In this document: positions 24,901 to 38,300 of the stretch, piece by piece | How positions within the stretch are numbered: the stretch's first letter is position 1 | Layout: each line of letters opens with the position of its first letter | From: Colletotrichum lupini | Lineage: Eukaryota; Ascomycota; Sordariomycetes; Glomerellales; Glomerellaceae | Reading direction: 5' to 3' | Assembly (NCBI RefSeq): GCF_023278565.1 | Contig: NC_064682.1 | Coordinates: forward strand, 186,001 to 250,000 | Length of the DNA: 64,000 nucleotides | The notes under the pieces: model-generated | The model's database searches: none | Told to the model about the DNA's origin: nothing | The model's input: only the letters and a program-made list of their open reading frames with translations | Program-made: the position numbers and the translations under genes

Positions 24901-26817
24901 GGGGTTGGTCTCCGTAACGGAGCAGGGCTGCATTGTTGGATGGGGAGGAACAATACCAATACCCTCTGTCTCACTCACGAGACTCAAGAGTCAACTCTGG
25001 TGTTGGATGGGCGTGAGGCTCTGGTAGCTTCAGCGCCTCTCTTTCAGGCTGCAGAGATGGTGTGCATTTCCCCGGATAGTGACAAGCTTTCGGGCAAGAT
25101 CTCTTGATTTTCTTGTCCTTCTTGATGGCAGGTCTTGGACGTCTTGGACGCTCTTGGGAGACCTGGGGGGATGTCGTGAAAGTCTTGGGCAGCGGGCTTG
25201 GGCAAAGCTTGAGGGGTCTTGGGGGTTCTTGGGAGAGGGACGCCACGTCCAGGGTCCTTAGATCATATCCTTTTTGAGTCATCGCCGCGAGCTACCAAGG
25301 GCCCCGAGTCGTCTTTGCCGTCGACTAGCGCGTCAATGGGTAAAGGGAGAAGTAGCAAAAAGGGCCGAGGCGGGGGCTAATAGGTCGAGTGGCCGTTCCC
25401 TCCAACGTCAACAATCAGCCATCCACACCATCCAGCTAGAGGACGAATTAACCGTTTTCCACCAACCTTCCGTGCTTCTTCGACGCCGTTTTGACGGTGC
25501 CTCCCGCCCTCGCCTGGCTGCGGCAAACACCGCTGGAATAGTTGTAGTGTAACGTCGTGGCTTCCGACTAGCTCGTCTCTTCGTGCGTTGGTGAGGTGCT
25601 TTTGCTTTTGCATTGTCGTGCCTACGTAGTAAGGTACCAGCTGAGGGAAGCGAAGCGGCGCAGCAATGTAACCAGTGATAAGCTGCAACGACCGAGAGCC
25701 CATTCGTAGGAATCCAAGCAATGGTACGGGTACGGTTGTGTAGGTCTTGATACTCCACAGCGACATGATCGATTGATCGATGCCATCACAATGGAAAGCC
25801 AGGCTGGTGGATGGGATGCCTCTCCATCCCGGCCCTCACGTCTTATCGTGGTCTCATTTGGACCACCACACAGAGTTTCTTGTCCTTATTCTTCCGGAGC
25901 GGCTCCCTCCCACATGCCAGTCCCACCAAATATGCTTCTTGGCGGGAGCACAGTGAAAGGCCAGCACTTTCACACGCGACAGTGCACGGCCAATGCCGAG
26001 AGGGATCCCCGGATTGGTAGTCGTATACGGAGTCGGAAACTCGCCATGCCACCAGCATCCCCGCCACTGCCATATTGCCTGCTCAGAGCCTGAGATTGGA
26101 CATTGATGGGGGGCCAGCGTGGATCAAATGTCTCTACACGGCGTACGGAGTAAATGCGTACCAACTCTATTCATCAGAGATTCGATCGACCAAAGCGTGT
26201 GAGAGACGGGCTGCTCCTTCTTCTGTTGGCTGGTGTGTCGCACCACGACGAAGCCATCGCGATTACGACGGGGGGCGGATTCGTGAATGGCCCAACGTCC
26301 AAGGTACCATTGGCAGAACCAAATCTCGCGAGGACTGCAGCCGCATTCGCTGACGTTCAAAAAAGTCCCCAAAAGAGGTCTCCCCGCTATTGGTATCTTG
26401 GACCTGCCATACTGGATCAAGCCACTCGAGGGCCCAACTGCTTGGCATCACCAGCGGAAGCGCACTTGATCTCCTAAACAGGCGGTTTCCTGCGTGTTGG
26501 CGGCCCTGCCTGGTCGACGGGAAAGTCCAGCAGCTGGTGGGCATGATCTCCTCGTCGCCAGGCGCACCAGGATCCCTCATCTCTGAAGGCCCATCCACTT
26601 TGTGGGTTCCTGGGTCAGTGGGTGCCGAATGCAACTGGACCCCGGTAGGTGGCCGGGAGGAGGAGTGGGAGGGAGTGGGAGGAGGTGGGGTTTTCCTTTC
26701 CGCCCATCGGCCCAGGACTAGGAAACTGGAGTCTGAAGGACACCAAGGGAGAAGAAGGCAGAAAAAAAGGACGAACTGAACCGGCATGTTAGAACGACAT
26801 CTCAGGCATATGGTTCG
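21996..26817. other. Gene-poor region, no supported gene
   Basis: About 4.8 kb with many short overlapping frames but none with a family motif. A frame at 24001-24381 is mildly Cys-containing, and one at 23649-24218 (minus) overlaps it; neither has a signal peptide or splice support. The segment 25,080-25,250 is a degenerate CTTGG-rich low-complexity stretch. Purine-rich tracts occur at about 24,855-24,905 and 26,650-26,690. Confidence 0.45.
25080..25250. repeat. Degenerate CTTGG-rich low-complexity tract
   Basis: The pentamer CTTGG or a one-base variant recurs many times (for example gtcttggacgtcttggacg, gtcttgggcagcgggcttgg), with irregular spacing. No exact long unit is conserved, so this is low complexity rather than a clean tandem repeat. 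Confidence 0.4.
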
Positions 26818-26876
26818 TTCGAAAGAAGGATGGCTATCCCGCACCCAGACTAGGCCTACTCAAGCAAGTATTGGGC
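26818..26876 (+). repeat. Left terminal inverted repeat of the MITE-like element
   Basis: Runs from TTCGAA to TTGGGC and pairs with the right repeat through a 29-base perfect core plus diverged flanks. Confidence 0.75.
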
Positions 26877-27103
26877 ATCACGTGACTACACCGCCGCAGC
26901 AGCCACATTCGACCCGGTATCTCTATTATTCCTGCAGTTTCTAGAGGAGAGGAAGGCGTAGGTAGCTTCCTCTACTCCGTACTGCACCTTCCACTACCTC
27001 CTACTATACCTTCCACTTTACCCTCTTCTACAATGCCAACTATGGGAAGGCGCGCACCTATAGCCCAAAACGTAACTACCCTTTGGCAGTATAGTCAAGC
27101 GCA

Positions 27104-27161
27104 GCCCACCATTTGCTCAAGTAGGCCTAGTCTGGGTGCGGGATAGCCGTCCTCCTTCGAA
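27104..27161 (-). repeat. Right terminal inverted repeat of the MITE-like element
   Basis: Read on the minus strand it repeats the left terminus. There is one gap and a few substitutions near the TTCGAA end and in the inner ~18 bases. Confidence 0.75.
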
Positions 27162-27898
27162 GGAAGTTTGTGTCTCTGCATGTACTGGGATAGACGCTGT
27201 GATTCCCTCTTGTTGGTCTTTTTCACCACCCTCTCACTTCCTCCATATCATCGTCTCACAACCTCTCATCTCATCCTATTCTTTCATTGCAGCCGCCCCC
27301 CGGTAGATTGCGCCCAAAGCGGTTCTAGTGCGAATGCAGACCGATCCCTCCTACCGCGTCCCAGAACCTTTGATATCGGTCTTGTCGCAATGCAGAAGGT
27401 AGACCTCCCTGTCACAAGCGTTGCACTGGGGTCTCCGGACGCACAAGCAGAGGAGGGAGGGTGACGGGCTGGAGTTCCAGCCCTGAATATGATCATCCCT
27501 GCCACCTCGACTCGGATTCCAGAAAGGGGAAGCTCACTGGTTCGACTGGCCCAGTGCCATCTCGGCTTCCCATCTATACCAGGCGCATAGGGATCTCTGC
27601 TGTTACCTGTAATCCTCGGGGATCGTCTCGTGGCGAAACTGGGACCACCGTCGTGTCCGTTCGTTGCCAGGCCGTTGGGAACCCTTGGCTCCACCGTCGA
27701 TAAGCATCCGGCGTGTGACAAGGATGGCCGCCTCGTGGCTCTTGGATATTAAAAGGTTGACATGTCCTCGGTTCCCTCCTTCCGCCTCTCGTCTCTTTCT
27801 CGGTCACTGGCAACTTCCCAGCCCAAGCGTCCACGGGTCCACCGAATCAAGCTTCTACAACCTTCCCCAGGTGAAGAATCCTGACCCAGTGCAACAAA
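27162..27898. promoter_or_regulatory. Upstream region of the OPT transporter
   Basis: The 737 bases between the MITE-like element and the OPT start contain pyrimidine-rich blocks (27200-27290, 27770-27810) typical of fungal promoters and leaders. No ORF is supported. Confidence 0.4.
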
Positions 27899-30688
27899 AT
27901 GTCCGACATTCGTGAAGAACGCGCCCCCGTCCACCAGGGCGGTGTGGTCTCGAACGAGAAGGTCTCGACCGAAAAGGCTGCTCCTGTAAGTTGGTCGGGA
28001 TGTCGACGAGCATCACGTTACCTCTCCTTTGATGAACCGTATGCTGATGCTTCCCCCCCAGATCGTCGATGCCCACCCCGATGGGGCCGACTATAACGAA
28101 CACGTTGAGCACGACTTCAACGTTACCGAAGACGATTTGCTCGAGGCCAAGGAGCTCGCCTCGCAGATGTCCCTCGACGAGGTCCGCGAGATGATGTTCA
28201 ACGTCCACAAGATCCACGAGAAGGACCCCAACTTCCCTCTCGCCATTATCGAGAAGATCGAGGCTTTCCTCAGCAACGACGATGTCTTTGAGAACCCTGA
28301 GAAGCATGAGACTCTCATTCAGGAGATGAAGCTCGAGGCCGCCCTCATCACCGGTAACTCGCCATACGCCGAGGTCCGCGCCGTCGTCGACAACCACGAC
28401 GACCCCACCATGCCCAGTTCGACACTCCGCGCCTGGGTTATCGGTCTCGTCTTCTCTGCTCTGCTCGCCTTCGTAAATCAGCTCTTCTCCGTCCGCTACC
28501 CATCCATCACCATTCTGGCCAACGTTGCTCAGTTGCTCGCCTACCCCCTGGGTAAGCTGTGGGAGAAGTCCCTGCCTGATGTTGGTTTCACCGTCGCCGG
28601 CCACCGTTACTCGCTGAACCCCGGCCCATTCAACCGCAAGGAGCACATGCTCATCACCATCATGGCCAACGTCGCCTACAACATCCCCTACACCAACTAC
28701 ATCATTTGGACCCAAGTGCTTTCACAGTACTTTAACCAATCCTATGCTGCCAACTTTGGGTACCAGCTTCTCATCTCCTTGTCGACCAACTTCATCGGAT
28801 ACGGTCTTGCGGGTCTCTGCAGAAGATTCCTCGTCTACCCTTCGTACTGCGTGTGGCCGGCATCCTTGGTGACCATTGCGCTGAACTCTGCGTTCCACAC
28901 CGACAAGAACTCCGTCGTCGATGGCCCCTTCAACAGCATCTGGCGCTGGAGCAGACAAAAGTTCTTCTACATCACCTTTGCCGCCATGTTCGTCTGGTTC
29001 TGGTTCCCCAACTACCTGTTCACGGCTCTGTCCACCTTCAGCTGGATGACCTGGATCGCCCCCAAGAACCGCAACCTCGCGACAATCACTGGCTTCAACA
29101 GTGGTCTTGGTCTCAACCCCTTCCCTACTTTTGACTGGAACATCCTGTTGTACGACAACACCGACCCTCTCATGGTCCCCTTCTTCTCCACCTTCAACAA
29201 GTTCCTCGGCACCTTCATCTCCATGTTCGTCGTCTTGGCTGTTTGGTACACAAACACCTACAACACTGGATACCTGCCCATCAACTCCAACAAGGTCTAC
29301 GACCACTTTGGCGCTCTGTACAACGTCTCCCGCGCCGTCAACGAGCACGGTCTGTTCGACAAGGAGGCGTACGAGGCCTACTCTCCCCCCTTCTTGGGTG
29401 CTGCCAATGTCATGATCTACATGTTCTTCTTCGCCATCTACACCGCCACCATCACCTACGCCGCTCTCTACCACCGTCACGAGATTGCCCTTGGCTTCAA
29501 GGCTCTCATCGGTAGCTTCAGGAAGAACAGCGACATTGAGAAGGACCAGGTCCTCGATGTCCACAGCCGTCTGATGAAGGCATACCCCGAGGTCCCTGAA
29601 TGGCACTACCTCACTGTCCTCGTCATTGCCATTGCGTTGGGCTGTGGCGGTATCGCTGGTTGGCCCACGTACACCACCGTCGGTGTCGTCTTCTATGGTA
29701 TCATCCTCTGCATGATTTTCGTCGTGCCGGTCGGTATCATCAAGGCCATGACGGGTATCGAGGTCACCCTGAACGTGCTTGCCGAGTTCATCGGTGGTTC
29801 CTGGGTTGAGGGTAACGCCCTGGCCATGAACTACTTCAAGTCCTTCGGCTACGTTACCTGCGCTCACGCCGTCTGGTTCTCCAACGACTTGAAGCTCGCA
29901 CACTACGTCAAGATTCCCCCTCGCCACACCTTCTGGGCTCAGATCATTGCGACTTTCGTGTCCACTCTCGTCTGTCTCGGCGTTCTGAAGTTCCAGATGT
30001 TCAGCATCCCGGGTATCTGCACCGAGGACGCCAAGTTCAAGATGACCTGCCCCGGTATCAACACCTTCTTCACCGCCTCTGTCCTTTGGGGCACCGTTGG
30101 TCCCAAGAAGATTTGGGGTGCTGGCGGCCAGTACACTGCCACCCTCCTCGGCTTTCCCCTCGGTGTCGCCATCGTGCTCTTCTTCTGGAGCTTGAACAAG
30201 TTCTTCCCCAAGTGGAAGTGGGTTCGCCAGATTCATCCCGTCGCCATCATGTACGGAGGTCTCGTCTGGGCCCCCTACAACATGTCCTTCGTCTGGCCCT
30301 CCGTCCCCATTGCCTACTTCTCCTGGGTCTACCTCAAGGGCCGCTTCTTGGGTCTGTGGTCCAAGGTCAGTTACTTCACTGCCACCGGTAGTCGCATTTT
30401 GACGCCAACACTTACTTTCAGTACAACTTCGTTCTCTCCGCCGCCTTCTCTTGCGGTATCGCCGTTTCCTCCATCATCATGTTCTTCGGCCTTCAATGGC
30501 AGGAGATCGAGATCGACTGGTGGGGCAACTCAGTCGTAAGTTTTTTCCGGCTCCCAAGTTGATCTCAAGGAACACTACTAACATCACCATCTTCACAGGT
30601 CAGCCAGGGTTGCGAAGGCAAGGCTTGCCGTCTGCTTACTCTTGCAAAGGGCGAGTACTTCGGTCCCCGCATTGGAGACTTCCACTAG
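27899..30688 (+). CDS. Oligopeptide transporter, OPT family
   Basis: Four exons, 27899-27985, 28062-30365, 30422-30535 and 30599-30688, all joined in phase 0, give 864 residues. This is a proton-coupled importer of small peptides (or related compounds such as glutathione) in the plasma or an internal membrane. The N-terminal ~150 residues are acidic and cytosolic. The OPT signature NSPYAEVRAVV with DDPTMPSSTLRAW follows at about residue 132, just before the first membrane helix. About 12-16 hydrophobic helices follow, with family segments such as PFNRKEHMLITIMANV, GFNSGLGLNPFPTFDW and FIGGSWVEGNALAMNYFKSFGY. The C-terminus ends WQEIEIDWWGNSVVSQGCEGKACRL, matching family ends. The reading is complete with no breaks. 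The closest type is the yeast Opt1/fungal SPT oligopeptide branch. Confidence 0.95.
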
Positions 30689-33600
30689 ACGTGGAACCTC
30701 TTTTCATATTGCACAACCAAGTTGTGCTTGTGGCTTTTTATTTCGAATTTCAGCGCATGTATGATGTGATGAAAAGAGCATGGAGACTAGAGACATCGTG
30801 GACACGTACCTAGAAGCGGTGTTATAATCAGCGGATGTAACGATTTGAAGGATGAAGAAATACCCAACCATTCATTTATGACTTAGTGGAAGAATGTTAT
30901 ACCCCCATTGAGCAAGCTCAGTCTAGTCTTTGCCCAATGTTCTTTGATGCCGTGTTATGCGTATCGAAGTTGAGGGCTATTCGGTCGTTCTATCCCAGCA
31001 TTCTTATCATTTCAACATGTCGATCTAGTAACACTTGCCAGTGATTGTTCTCGGGAGGCACTCGCCTCATTTTATGCGTTCGAACCCCAATGGTTCATGC
31101 TTGTCGTGGACATCTCTATCCCCCTTGAGCTCACGTATCTCCTGGGCCGTATATAACGAGATTTGCCAACGCCGATGCCGCGGGGTCGGCAGTCGCTCGG
31201 TGCCGGGCCGGCGTGGCTATGCTGGGAAAAGGGTGCCTCATTGGGTCGCTTAGACGATGTCCACGATCAATCCACGAACTCGCTGATCAGGCTCGGTACT
31301 GATCTCTGAGACTTTGCTGACTTTGAAGACAGGTTACTGAAATGTTGGATCTGGAGATGTTGGCGACATGACTCCCAAGATAATTAAGACACGAAATTAA
31401 AGCTCCAGGTGTGTCAAGAAGTTGTCGTCACCCTAAATTGTGTCAGCCTTACGTTATTCGGCAATAGATTTGATTGAAGCACAAGCACGCATACTCTCGA
31501 CGACTCGCTGCGTGCAAAGGAAGAAAAAACGAGACACTATACTAACCTCCGTGGGATGACGACGACGAAGTCAACCAGATGCGTGACGCAAGGAAAGCTC
31601 CGGCTCCGTCTCTGTGATTTGGCTGTCCATGCCTAACAGGCCTTAGGAGACACCACGGCTTTCTCTTCATGCCTCGTCTTCCCCATCATCGACTTTGAGC
31701 GGGCCTGGTGCCATCGAGTTGGGCCTAATATCTATCGAAGGGTGTTTGTTGAACGCATTGTGGGGGCTTTGGAGATTCATTGAAGCCGTCGATGCTTTCT
31801 TCAAGTTAACACCAAGCATGAGATGAACGTGCAAGTAATACCGGCAGCAGATATCAACCCAAATAGTCAAACATGACAACGGGAACGTCCGTTTAAAGGA
31901 GTAAGCCTCTTCAACATGGACCAATCCAGCAATTTAACAAAGTCACAAGCTAAACCAATCAAGGCGTACACTGACGATATTCTAGGACCAACGTTGGCCC
32001 GGCTTACATTGGGCGTCTCGGCTGCTGACTGCCTCACCGGGCGACTACCGAGCCGTCAGCATTGCCCTTGCGACTTATGAGCTGTTTGAGTCCATGTGTG
32101 TGTCTTTGATGCCCGTTTTAACAGTCTTGATAGTCGGATTTGCTCCGGTTCGACGAGGTGGACGGGGCTTATCATCAGGCAGACTCCACGGCGAGCACAA
32201 CTGGGCCGCCCGAGCAGGTCGATAACGCTTGATTCCAGGACGCCAAGGCTTCGTGGAGCATACATAATATCGTTTTATCTTATAGAAGGGCAATAGTTTG
32301 CCTTGGCGGTACTTTGTTTTACAAGTAAGCAACGGTCGAAATCGCCCGAGCCGAGCAACGATCAACGAGGCCACGTTATGGAATAGACACGCTGCAGTCA
32401 TGGAGATATGCCAAGCATAAACGTTCGGAGCTAAGTCGTTTACTTCAGGGGCGTCTACTGGTGAGAGTTAAAGAGGAACATCATGGAAGTTTGGCCATCA
32501 GAGGTGAAGGCCGGTTTCAAGGCCGTCCTTCTTATATGCCCGTCGCAAGTCCAATAGCCCCTCTCCACAATACAAGGCATACGGTAAATTGCAAGACCTA
32601 TTGATTATCCATGATATCATGGTCTCGTGAGTATTGAGATCCCATGCCAGGACAGCCTGGGACACCCATACCTAGGTTTTGAGTGAGGCAGCGGCGGAGG
32701 AGGCATCGCCCTTTCCTCACAGTAAGGCAGCCAGTTCAGTCCCACCAGAGTCACGGAGGCAGCTCTCAATCTTCCCAGATTTTGCTGGAGTCTCCAGACT
32801 TTCTTCCTTCAATCCAGGGATATGTCTTGATCAGAGCATTCGTCGGCCATCAGATACCCACTGAGAACCGAACCCCGTCAGGCCTTGATCTGGCATGAAC
32901 CCAATGGCATAAAAATGATGAACATCCAATTCAAGAAAAAGTAGATAGAAAACCTCTCGAGACCTCACCTGTGATCATGCCGTCACGCAGGTATATATCC
33001 AAGCTCGTGACCACCCTTTCGCCGACTTAGTCGTCCCTCTCAACCTTCTACACCACACACAGCATCAGTCATCCGCTTACCTATCGTTTTACGGCACGTT
33101 CACCCTTTAACCGAAGCAAAATGCCATAACCACCCAGCGACACTGTTGATGGCAGGACGACTTTACCCCAGAGGTCAATTCATCAAGCCCGGAAACCAGA
33201 TGAAGCTCACGGCGACCGAGCCGGCCACCGACAACAGCAAAGGCAGAAGGGGTTCAGCACGTCCACTCTCCGACCATCAAGAGCAAGGATATTGTCTTGG
33301 ATCGGTCCAAGAGCCACTGTCTGTCGCCAGCGTTGTTCCGCAATGCCAGCTCGCGCGGGATACCACGATTTTGAAGCGAGATGAGCTGCTACCACGGGAT
33401 CAACTGTAGGACAGAGTGTCAGTATCCAAGGCATCGGCGCCTCTGTACGCTACTCATACCCATTGGCATTTCATCATAATAGATGCCATTGTAGACGAGA
33501 GGAAAAGGAACCTGTGCTGCTCCTGGATCGCATGATCGCCTTCACCCTGCCTGCGCAGCGCGGGTAGGGCTATGCAGAAGAGGCAAGCCACTTCACACTG

Positions 33601-35280
33601 GGCATTTGAGCGTTGCCAGAAAAAGCCAATGGAGTAGACTGGAGGTTTCATTCCTGAAGGTTTCCCTTCACGTGGGTGGAAGTCACGTAGAAATGCCCTT
33701 CGATGGCGGCAGCTATACAAACACCAGGATGTGAGCATCGCCGCATTTCAGCTCATGCAAGAGACGAATGCGTTAAGTAAAGCAGTCGCGAGATTGAGTT
33801 GAAAAGATTAGTCTAGACACCATGTTTATTCAGGTAGATGGTCTAGTAATATTCGAGGTTATAAAGACATCGCCGTCTCTGTGTGATGCATCAACGCGCC
33901 CAGTATCACATCACCCACAGAAGTCAACAAATTGCGCCCATCGTCGCGGTGCACCCACGGGGAAGGACAACCCGCAGGTCTACGAGGTAGCCAGCCTTCG
34001 ACCACAAACTCGCCTGTGAAAAAGCAACGTTAGGATCGAGGACACCAAAGATGCGGCTTCCCGTTCGTACCACTTAAACTACACGCGCCGTCACTCGACA
34101 AGCAGTACCCATTTGTATCGGACTACCGGCACCCGAGAAAGCAGCATCCTCTCCTAATGGAAAAGAAGATAGACACCCGCCGCTCTCAATTCCACAACAA
34201 TCAAGAGCATCCCTCAGCGCCGCCAACCTATCCTCGTCGTCGCCTCCAACATTCATCAGCAGTGTCTTCGCATACCCCCGCATCGCCGTGGCCGCCAGCG
34301 CCGTTGGTCTCCTGCACCCCGAGCCGCGGCATGAGCTTCCACCCCCTCCACGACCACCTCCACACTCCTCGTCCTCGTCGCCTTCGAAACGACTGCGTGC
34401 GCTCAGCGCTTCTTTATCGCTCCTCGCCGAACTGATCGACGGACACTAGGTTACTAGAGGAAGAAAGGCGGGGTAAGGTCGATTAGCGGTAGGGGCGAGC
34501 TTCGCGGGTGCGGAGGCGGAGCCGGTCAGAGACGGCTCACACGGCGGAGGCGAGTTGATGCACTCGAGAGTAGACTGGGACAATAGACTCGAAAGTGCTG
34601 CTCCTCGTCATCGTCCCCATGCGTGAGGGATCGTCTGTCGCTGAACGTCACGCGGGTCCTCAATCCGGGCGATTTGTCGTAAATGTCTCTGATGGATCCA
34701 TAATTCTGTACAGATAAGTCAATCGTAATTGTTTTAGATTTGTACCTTAGTACGTAGGTATTCGTCTGTCCGATTGCCCGGAGACTGATTCGTTCGCGGC
34801 CAGCTTCGGATGTGTCACGACCTGACCATTTTGGTGTGGAAATCGCGGGGAAACGGAGCTCGGCTCTCTCTCTGCTCCAGCGCTCGCGTGCGTGAAGTGC
34901 GTGCGCAATGCGCCGCCGTGCGGGCTGGCGGGTTCCTTTTTTCCTTTCGCTGGAAAGTCTGGAAGTCTGGAACCTTTGGAGACGGGAACGTGGGAAACTG
35001 GAGACGGGCAGCGAGATGGGATGCCGATGTGGAGATGTCCCGGGTTCGACTCTTCAAGTCCGTACGTAATGAGATGTCGGCAAAAGTGGTTTTGATCAAG
35101 TAATGGATGGAGTTTCTTTGCTGGAGTTACCAAACTTCCAAGCCGTGGATTCGCGGGGAAAGTGGTTTCCGGGGTAAAATAAACGAAGTATGCGTCAATT
35201 TCTGTTTGTCAATTCCGAGTTCATGCCGTTGCCGCGAAAAGCAACGTCTTCTCACTTCTTTCATATCATCCACATCGGCA

Positions 35281-35303
35281 GTCTGTCTGTCTGTCTGTCT
35301 GTC
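35281..35303. repeat. (GTCT)n microsatellite
   Basis: Five and three-quarter perfect GTCT units, followed by one interrupted unit. Confidence 0.9.
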
Positions 35304-35325
35304 GGTCTGTTGTCTGGGATAAAGT

Positions 35326-35352
35326 GCGACTGCGACTGCGACCGCGACCGCG
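35326..35352. repeat. GCGACY hexamer tandem repeat
   Basis: Four hexamers in a row (GCGACT twice, GCGACC twice) and a final GCG, just after the GTCT microsatellite. Confidence 0.85.
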
Positions 35353-38300
35353 CTCTTCAAACGTGGCTTGCTGCAAAAGAGCGGCACGGCGAGAGAATCA
35401 GCCTTCGACGCCGGGCCCGTTGGTGTTGGTGCTCATTGGCGGCTGAATGAAATGGGTGACGCAAATCAAATCCATCTCGCTTGCATCCGATGCCGACTAA
35501 CGTTTTCCGATAGATACCTACAATCCTGACGCGACTTCATCTCAACGTGCCTTGCCCTCATAGGTCGCCGATCCATTGACGCAGACGTAGATTCTTTGGT
35601 GCTTGTCTCAGAGGGAATTCCCACACCTCAAGGCCGGCCGGATTTGAGGTAGGTACACCCATCACCCGGCTACCTCATCTCGGTGACCGGATGAAGCTCG
35701 ACTTTTGGGCTCCCCTCACGGAAAGCATCGAAAATATCCTAGCCAAGACTAGGCCAAATGTGAATAGTCGATAGCCAACGTCTTTCTGCGCCCTGCAGCC
35801 TCATAGGGCTTCGGAAATCATGCTAGACAACTTGTCCGCCGGGGGGGTTGAAGGGGGAGGGGAGGCCTGGCTTCTACTGCCTATCTAAAGTAGTCATCCG
35901 CTCGGCGCGAGTGAGCATCAAGAGATAAGAAGCCGCCGCTATGCTACCGAATCGACCGGGAGGCAAGGCAAGGCCAGGAAAGCGCATCGTCGGCCAAGCC
36001 GTCCTCCCTTCCCGCCGCCCTTTACGCTGCGCTGCGGGCGTTCAGCCCTGGAAGATGAGCTTGCCAACCGGAAACCTTTCCTCCTCCAAGCCTAGAGTGT
36101 TTGTGTGCGTGTGCCTTATCAGTCTGCAGCAGCCCTTGGCCATGCCACGGCGATCAATCAAACGGCGCAAGCCTCTGGGGGGGAAGCCTGGGCTGGCAGC
36201 GGCATTCCTTCTTCGTCATCGCACTCTCAAAGACCGCAGGCCGCAGACGAACGGGTAGATAGCCAGGGCTTCAGTGTCCAGGACCACGGTCGCCTCGCCT
36301 TCAGCTTCGATTACGTAGTATGGAAGAGACTAGGCGATCGAGTCTGACGTGATCTTGGCGCATGAGTAAAATGTCCGAAGCCGTCGCTTCTCAACGCCTG
36401 TTTTTCAGCTGGTGATGCTACTATTGGTGTGCGGCAACAGCAACATCAACGACGCATCAAACGAAGTCTGCTGGACATGATGTTTCCAACGGACCACCAA
36501 TAATTAGATAATCAATCGAAATAAGGTAATTGCTGCACGGACATCGTTTGTCGTGGACTCTACCCCCGAATGCGAGTCTTCGAGGTTTTACTCGCGACAA
36601 CTCCGAGTCGTTCGTTCTCGTCGGATGTCGATCAGTTCATGATAGGAACCAGCACGGATGAAGGGCGCGGCTGCTCTGCTGACAGTCGTCGACGCTGATT
36701 TCCGATATCAGCCAAACCCCGTAGCCATGTGAGATTGTCCCACCACCCAGGGGAAGAGTCCCCCAATTCGAAGCGGGTCCTTGAATCCATTCGTTGCGAT
36801 CTTCGGTCAGTCCGAATGCAGGAGACCCTCGTCTCGTCTCTCGTCCCACCCACATGTCCGTAGTGCTACAATTAAACTGGAGTATGGAGAGATAAGAAGC
36901 GAGAGCAGAGGCCAACGTCAAACGCACGCCATTACGTACAAAATTCTTCTCGCGCGCGAATGGGCACCTCACTTGGCTTCCCCAGGGGATGCTAATCCAT
37001 CACCATGGATTGGATTCATGGTCCGGACACTGCCCACTTCCTCCACACCTGCTGTCGAAAGAAAGCGTGGGCCATGACACGGCGTCGGCGTGGATGGCTT
37101 CACCACGCATCACGTAGGTACGAATACAGCTTGTCTTTGAGAAAGTCAATCTGCCGCCAACTCCAAAGCCAACAAGACGTTGATGGTGTGTTTCTGGTAG
37201 CGCAGCGCCTCTCGGCCCTAACCGAGGAATCGAAATCCCTACCACTGTTACCTTGTCACGCCATCAAGCGCGCTTTACTCTTGGCCTTGTTCGCCAGGCT
37301 CAGGGCTGTTCGCTTACCGTGTGGCTGCAGTAGGTACGCAGTCGGGATGGACCGTCGCCGCCTCATCAAATCTGCCCATAAACTTCGCGAGCTTGCATAG
37401 CAAAAGAAGCGCTAATTTGCATCCGTAAGGTAGATACTGACTGATGCAGCCAAGGAGGCATGGAAAGGAGCTAGTTGCCGCTTCGAGGCCTCTTGACACG
37501 GAGTAATCTTGAATACGGGGCGTCTGCGACTGCCGTGCCGCCAATGTGGGTAATTTCTCATCATTTACTGCCTGCCTCCTGGGGCTGGGAATGTTATGGT
37601 CGCGTTGGCGCTGCAACCAGACGCGGACTATACTGCAGGCCTAAATAGTTCGGCGAGATTGTTCGGACGAGCTGTTCACTTCATACCGACCGCAAGGAAA
37701 AAGAGGGAAAAAAGGGTACTTGTTCATCGAACTGACGAAGATGTTTCTTGAGATGCGGCCACGTTGAAGTCTAGATGAATCCCAGCGAGCTCGCTCGAAA
37801 GATGACTACTCTGACAAGAGCTGTATGTAGCAATGTGCGATGCGGATGTAATGAGTCGTGTACGGGAACTCATTGCTCCATGTCGTTCAAATCCCAGTCC
37901 ATTCAGCGCGTTCATGGCGGCCGTACGAATGGAAGATTAGGTTGCCTGCAATTGCGTGGGAAATTCGCGCTTGCGGCTTCATCCCAGGCCCAGGGAATTC
38001 CCTCTCCCGAGTCTCCCCCTCACTCCCCTCTCCCCCTGACCGACACCGCACGCGGACTCACCTGGGTCAGCACACGCTCCTGGCTGTTTCCCCGAGTTCA
38101 CCCCAATTAAACTGGACCCAAGTTAGGTTCCTCGAGCAAGGGTACGGATACATGGTGGGTACGGCAGCCCAATGCTCGAACTGGATCCGCATATGTGTGG
38201 TGCTTCTGGCGTTGGCAGTGGGATCCATAATCCTGCGGCGTAGATAAGCATCCCGTTTCGAACTTCCACCGGTTTGATACCGGAAGTATAGATAACGAAG

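Larger units (their letters stand above)
26818..27161. mobile_element. MITE-like element with long terminal inverted repeats
   Basis: The 344-bp segment begins and ends with TTCGAA and has imperfect inverted ends of about 58 bp. Within these, 29 bases match perfectly (left about 26832-26860, starting GGCTATCCCGCACCCAGACT; right the reverse complement at about 27119-27147). The match continues inwards as AGCAA and TGGGC with mismatches. The interior (~225 bp) is pyrimidine-rich, has no open frame and cannot encode a transposase, so the element would be non-autonomous. The family is not identified, and I could not define a target-site duplication because the exact boundary is ambiguous around the TTCGAA palindromes. 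It lies about 740 bases upstream of the OPT transporter start. Confidence 0.72.

Noticed and set aside
28722..30236. 504-codon minus-strand frame inside the OPT gene
   Set aside because: Mirror frame of a strongly coding exon; the plus strand encodes a complete OPT transporter.
37185..37255. tRNA-like stretch (ggtagcgcagcg followed by a CTCGG/CCGAG stem)
   Set aside because: The loop is six bases, no acceptor stem pairs, and there is no proper T-arm, so no tRNA can be folded.
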